The notes under the pieces are model-generated. The model was not told the DNA's origin, did not search any database, and saw only the letters and a list, made by a program, of their open reading frames with translations. A program made the translations under genes and the position numbers. A stretch of DNA of 64,000 nucleotides from Heligmosomoides polygyrus polygyrus (Eukaryota > Nematoda > Chromadorea > Rhabditida > Heligmosomidae), in the NCBI GenBank assembly GCA_947396885.1, contig OX377202.1, forward strand, positions 66,064,643 through 66,128,642. The letters are read 5' to 3'. Numbering within the stretch: the first letter of the stretch is position 1; each line of letters opens with the position of its first letter. This document shows, piece after piece, positions 60,041 through 64,000 of the stretch.

Positions 60041-60645
60041 GTCAGGCCACACCCTTTCGGCCGCGTGGGACCGTGTGACATGATGTCAGGCCACAGCCTT
60101 GTATTTTATTTTTCTAGTTGGATTCAGATCTTTCCGAGGAACTTTTTTATGTTATGTGTGCTTCATCTTTAGACATTGTTGTAAAACGCGTGGTCCACAA
60201 AAATAAGTTTCGGTCACTGATTTATTGAGCTTCTCATCAAGTAGTGGCTTCGTCTAACATTTCGTCATTGAAAAATAATCGATAGCAATCGATCACCCTA
60301 CTGCAGTTGAACACATCGTCACAAAAGCTGGACTCCGTCGCAAAGTTCCACCGATTAGGGACTTCAAGATCGCTCTTCCAAGCTTCCTTATCCTCATCTT
60401 TTGCTTCGGATTCTATTACTCCACTTTCTGAGCCATCATCGTCATCATTTGGTAGTAAAAGGAGATCATCCTCAGCATCAACATCGCCCTGGACCACCTC
60501 GTCATCCTCATCATCGCTTTCCACCAAGAGACTAATTTTGCGGTCGCGTGGGACTGTACGACATGATGTCATGCCACGCTGTCGGCGTCGCAAAAAATCG
60601 CTTGGTCCCACGCGCCAGACAGGCGAAGGAGGCGCGGTCGTCAAC
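60041..60645 (-). pseudogene. piggyBac-like transposase N-terminal fragment
   Basis: The minus-strand frame of 135 codons (60237-60644) has a basic start. A very acidic stretch follows (SDDEDDEVVQGD; LPNDDDDGSESG), and the end reads RLFFNDEMLDEATT. An acidic N-terminus before an FFxDEMLxxI-type block is the pattern at the beginning of piggyBac (DDE_Tnp_1_7) transposases. The catalytic part is missing. The segment is bracketed by GCGTGGGAC words and by TGGCCTGATGTCAGGCCA, as in the MITE at 21942-22289. Assignment is tentative. Confidence 0.45.
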
Positions 60646-61106
60646 GTGCAATGCAGGGTCAGACTTGAGGTTTGAGAATCGAAGGGGGTTGTACTGTGAC
60701 GTTTTTCTTGCTTTCTTTTGGGGTAGGGGTCGTACTCTCTCTTGGTTTTGAAAGAAAATTTCTCGCCTTTTTTCGTTGTTTCGCGTAAACTTTAAAGACT
60801 CGTCTTTTCGCTACATCAATGTGATTTAGCAGGTCGTCTTCGAATTTCTTGTTGTTTATGAAAGTGTTTTCACCTTAAGCAGTCAACCTATATATCTGCA
60901 ATTCTGCCTTAAATCGTTTCAAGTTTTGTTCAATAATCATAAGAAGCGATCTTCATCATGATCTGGGGTCCCGATTTCTCCCTATTTGCCGAAAAGTGTC
61001 CTTATAAAAATATATAATGTATAATATATAATATATAATTGTATGTTATATAATTTCACATTTATTTGCATATTTTCCGGTAGCATGTATTTAATAATTG
61101 TTACCT

Positions 61107-61412
61107 GCTATTGGGCGCGTGGAGCGCAGTCGGAGGAGGCGCCGACTGTCGCCTGCACCCGATAGCAGGTTCCTGGTTCGGATTTCCCGCGCAGACCAAC
61201 CAAGCCTTCCATCCCTCCGGGTCGGAGAATTGGTATCAGATTTCCCTGGGAAGGATAAAGTGCTAACTTGTTCATCGGCTGGCCACTTCAAGTCATTGTA
61301 TGGCCAAATACGCATTTAAATCGCCTCCGCGACATCCGGTGGGAACAGAACGCGTGGCGCATCCCCAAGGGGATTGAATAACGCCGTCCTTTATCCTTTA
61401 TCCTACCTTTTA
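61107..61412 (+). repeat. tRNA-derived SINE, copy 5 (best preserved)
   Basis: The A-box region GAGCGCAGTCGGAGGAGGC lies near 61121. The B-box GGTTCGGATTTCC lies near 61174. The complete body is followed by GCGTGGCGCATCCCC and the terminal GGATTGAATAACGCCGTCC with an AT-rich tail. Useful as the family reference. Confidence 0.8.
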
Positions 61413-61499
61413 TTAAGTATTTAATAAAATAATAATTAAAAATAATAATAATATAATAACTGTTGCTTGTAATAAATGGTTAATAAGGCCTTTCTCCAA

Positions 61500-62535
61500 T
61501 TCTGTTTACTACATATACCTCAGGGATTCCTTCCTTAATTGATCGACACGGTGTCACCTGTAAAAGGTATGCTGATGACATCAAAATATACAAAAACATT
61601 GTGAATGAGGAAGATCACAATGCCCTTCAATCTGCAAAAATTCAATTGCTGATTGGTCAGCTAAGTGGAATCCTCCACTATCCGGGCAGAAATCGAAAGT
61701 ATTTCACATTGGAGGGCAGCTCAATAGAAAGGTCTTTCATCTAGATCATCAGCCTCTCAGCAGTGCCCCTACTGTGCGGGACCTGGGATTCATTTTAGAC
61801 TCACAGCTTTCCTTCAAGCAGCATTGCGAAGATGCGGCTAAGAAAGCGGATAGAATCGTGCATAATATATCTAAATCACTGAAAACAAACTCGGTCGTTC
61901 ACATGGTTCTCGCTTACAAGACATATGTCAGGCCTGTACTTGAATATGGCACCACAGTATTTAGTCCCAAATGTAAACGTGAAATCTCTAGATTGGAATC
62001 TGTACTAAATAGCTTTACAAGAAAACTCTGGATAAGGGTACATGGGTGTAATTACACCAACATCCCATCGGCTTTTGTGAGGAACAAACTCTTCAATTTA
62101 CGCACCCTTGCCTCTCGTAGGAAAAAATGTGATCTAATCACTGTCTATAAGCTAATCAATGGTATGTTGGATCTTCCTCTTCAGGAATTTTATTCACTAT
62201 CTAACTCAAACACTAGAGGCGGTCAGATGAAGATTCAAATTCCAAAAGCCGGAAGTAATATAAGGTCGACATTTTTTACAAACCAAGCTGGAACCGAATT
62301 TCAACAATTTTCGAAGAAAAACATCCTACCAAAATCGTTAAGGCAATTCAAAAGACTAGTTGACAGGTATCTTCAGGATGTTCCTTAGTAGTTTACTTCC
62401 TACTGTTACTGTTGTCTGTCGTCTGTGGCTAACAATTAATGTTTTATTCGTTCTGTTCTGTTTTTAATGATCATGTTTTGTTGTGCCATTTTTGCGCGGA
62501 CCTCCACGTATAGATAAATAAATAAATAAATAAAA
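61500..62535 (+). pseudogene. CR1/Jockey-type LINE, 5'-truncated
   Basis: Frame 1: LFTTYTSGIPSL then KRYADDIKIYKN with the catalytic YADD at 61568-61579. A frameshift lies between about 61620 and 61645. Frame 2 then runs to the stop at 62388: IADWSAKWNPPLS, VRDLGFILDSQLSFKQH, YKTYVRPVLEYGTTVF, LESVLNSFTRKLW and the C-terminal LPKSLRQFKRLVD. This is the 3' half of a LINE reverse transcriptase ORF. The element ends in an (ATAA)n microsatellite at 62514-62535 instead of poly(A), as CR1-type elements do. It sits in the loop of IR-3. Confidence 0.87.
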
Positions 62536-63465
62536 ATCTTTCTAAAGCTATATTATTATCATCAGAGTTGACGAACACAAGCCGCAACCTGATGGAAATG
62601 TAGGAGTTGACGTGACCAAAACAGCCTTCTTAATGCGTTTAGAAGATTTTTAAGACAAGAGAGGTTAGAGAAGGCAGCGCCTCATTAATAAACGACCTCG
62701 GTTAGTGTGAGTAGTGAGAGTGAGAGGAGAGAAGCAGTGATTGCAAGCCCACAGGACATCGTTGGCGTGGGAGGTCAGATCAGCACAATTACGACAAGAG
62801 TCTGGACTCCAACTCTTGGCTTGTCTCTGGAGATAAATAAGGCTGAAGTCGATTGGAGTAAATTTAAAAGATATTGTAAATGTCTGCATCGCTAAATAAC
62901 AGGAACTGTTCTGCAAGGTCTGTGCAGACGTCGCTTTCGAATGTCGTTCTCGGATTTGAAGGAAACTGCCTTTTTGAGGGATTGCAGCTGAGGAACGTGA
63001 TGAGCTAACTTCATCATTTCTGCTGGGCAGTATCTCCGCATAGTACCTGACCATATATCCAGTCTCCATACTAGATCTGCACGCGTGAAGCTGCAAGTTG
63101 TGTCTCCTTGGAAGGTTGATGCACTGTCAATTTGGTAGCTGATTACTATCTTTCCCTTCATTAAAGTATATCTAAAACATATATTTGTAATCTGCACCTC
63201 GTAATCGAGAAATTGATCAAAAATCAGCCCTCGAAAGCAAGTGTTATGGTAGCAAATTCTTGGCGAAAATCGGAGAAGTAGCAGTTGAGAATGCAAGGAG
63301 TGACGTAAATGAAGCGAACTTCGGCAAATTTGATATCAAAATAGATCGTCATCACAAGGCAAAACCTATAATTAGCATCAAATAGAGTTTCGAAAGCGTT
63401 CAAGAATTTAACAATTCTACTGGGCAAGTTCATCCCTGCCAGGGGCAAAATTAGGCGAGACTCAC

Positions 63466-64000
63466 AGGTCTGTCTGAAGCGCATGTCTGAACGGGGAGAG
63501 CGAGTCATATAGGATGAATCTCCACCCCTCAATTAGCATAAAAATGTGTTTCTTTTTGCCAAGTCGTCAAACCCCAGGATATGGGCTCTTTGAAGTTACA
63601 ATGGAACCGGCGCCTCACGCGTTCGGGAGGGGGTGTTCGTACCGGCTGGTCGTAGGCGCCGCGGCAAGGTGGCCGCTGCGGCGTCAACCCCTGCTCGCCG
63701 TCTCCGCTCGCGCTGTGACAACCGTCGCGCGTGCGGCGGGACAACGGCCCGACGGACGAGCGGAGCACTGGATCGACCTGATTTGCTACGACTGCAGTCA
63801 TTAACCCAATCAGATGATTTACAAAATCAGTGTAAAGATTCATGTTGGTGTAAAACAAAGATTGATGTATATCAGAATTTCGAGCTCTATCTAATGAGCT
63901 CCACCTCAAGCGTATCAAACTACCGTTGAAGTGAAATTCTTCAAAATTCAAACCAAAAAATAATTTTCAAAAACCTGCTACGAAGCTATGAAAGGTATAT
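63466..64000. other. Right edge; contains a GC-rich island
   Basis: 63600-63780 is strikingly GC-rich within AT-rich flanks, with GCG-rich words on both strands. Frames are open on both strands across it (63514-63804, 63529-63951, 63633-63929), as expected from GC-rich composition. No family recognised. Confidence 0.35.

Larger units (their letters stand above)
59396..63461. mobile_element. Long-inverted-repeat element IR-3
   Basis: The left arm from 59396 (AGTCTCGCCTAATTATGCCC) to about 60030 is inverted relative to the right arm from about 62697 to 63461 (ending GGGCAAAATTAGGCGAGACT). Sequence in both arms matches IR-1 and, more distantly, IR-2. The loop contains a piggyBac-like fragment, a SINE and a LINE fragment, plus a GTTGTACTGTGACG / GTCGTACTC segment shared with the loop of IR-1. 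The CAGTACCG terminus is not seen on either side. No own ORF. Confidence 0.7.

Noticed and set aside
60307..60675. Serine-rich plus-strand ORF of 122 codons
   Set aside because: It is the antisense reading of the acidic piggyBac-like frame (GAx codons read as TCx).

Overview
The window is eukaryotic and almost certainly from a nematode. Genes are split by introns that end in TTTTAG or TTTCAG. Most of the DNA is transposable elements: mariner, hAT, RTE and BEL elements, many MITEs, and tRNA-derived SINEs. The only intact transposon ORF is a 999-codon RTE endonuclease/reverse transcriptase. It is of the type that is abundant in strongylid (hookworm-like) genomes, so a hookworm-type host is my inference; the species cannot be read from the sequence. 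There are no rRNA genes, CRISPR arrays or operons of bacterial type.

Layout. 1-6.6 kb: degraded DNA elements (a hAT-like end, a 1.28 kb Tc/mariner element, SINEs, and a 0.9 kb G-tract-ended mariner derivative). 6.8-13.9 kb: a decayed RTE copy split by two hAT elements with perfect 8-bp target duplications; one of these hATs carries a mariner. 15.9-19.8 kb: a three-level nest, a SINE broken by a MITE that is broken by a full-length RTE with a 12-bp target duplication. 21.3-25.1 kb: a foldback element with internal tandem repeats, split by a hAT that itself contains a piggyBac-like MITE. 26.0-27.8 kb: a MITE and a frameshifted mariner. 29.7-31.9 kb: a 211-bp hairpin and a BEL/Pao gag remnant. 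31.97-35.70 kb: an LTR-bounded element with primer-binding site and polypurine tract whose only recognisable coding content is a UPF1-like SF1 helicase. 36.2-36.9 kb: a 5'-truncated RTE with target duplication. 38.8-47.9 kb: the one clear host gene, assembled here from ten exons that join in frame to about 358 residues. 48.6-63.5 kb: a cluster of foldback elements, three of them one family with very long inverted arms, themselves invaded by mariners, a piggyBac-like fragment, SINEs and a CR1/Jockey-type LINE.

The most unusual object is the LTR element at 31,965-35,700. It has the cis signals of an LTR retrotransposon (LTRs of about 300 bp at about 96% identity, a tRNA-iMet primer site, a polypurine tract and an ATAT target duplication). 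It shows no gag, protease, reverse transcriptase or integrase. Its interior encodes an intronless UPF1-type helicase, now with frameshifts. The primer site is followed by the complement of nearly the whole mature initiator tRNA, which suggests reverse transcription ran through the tRNA primer. Also notable are a shared terminal architecture in several foldback elements (TA, then CAGTACCG, then a perfect short hairpin) and a pair of mariner derivatives that have each lost a different catalytic aspartate.
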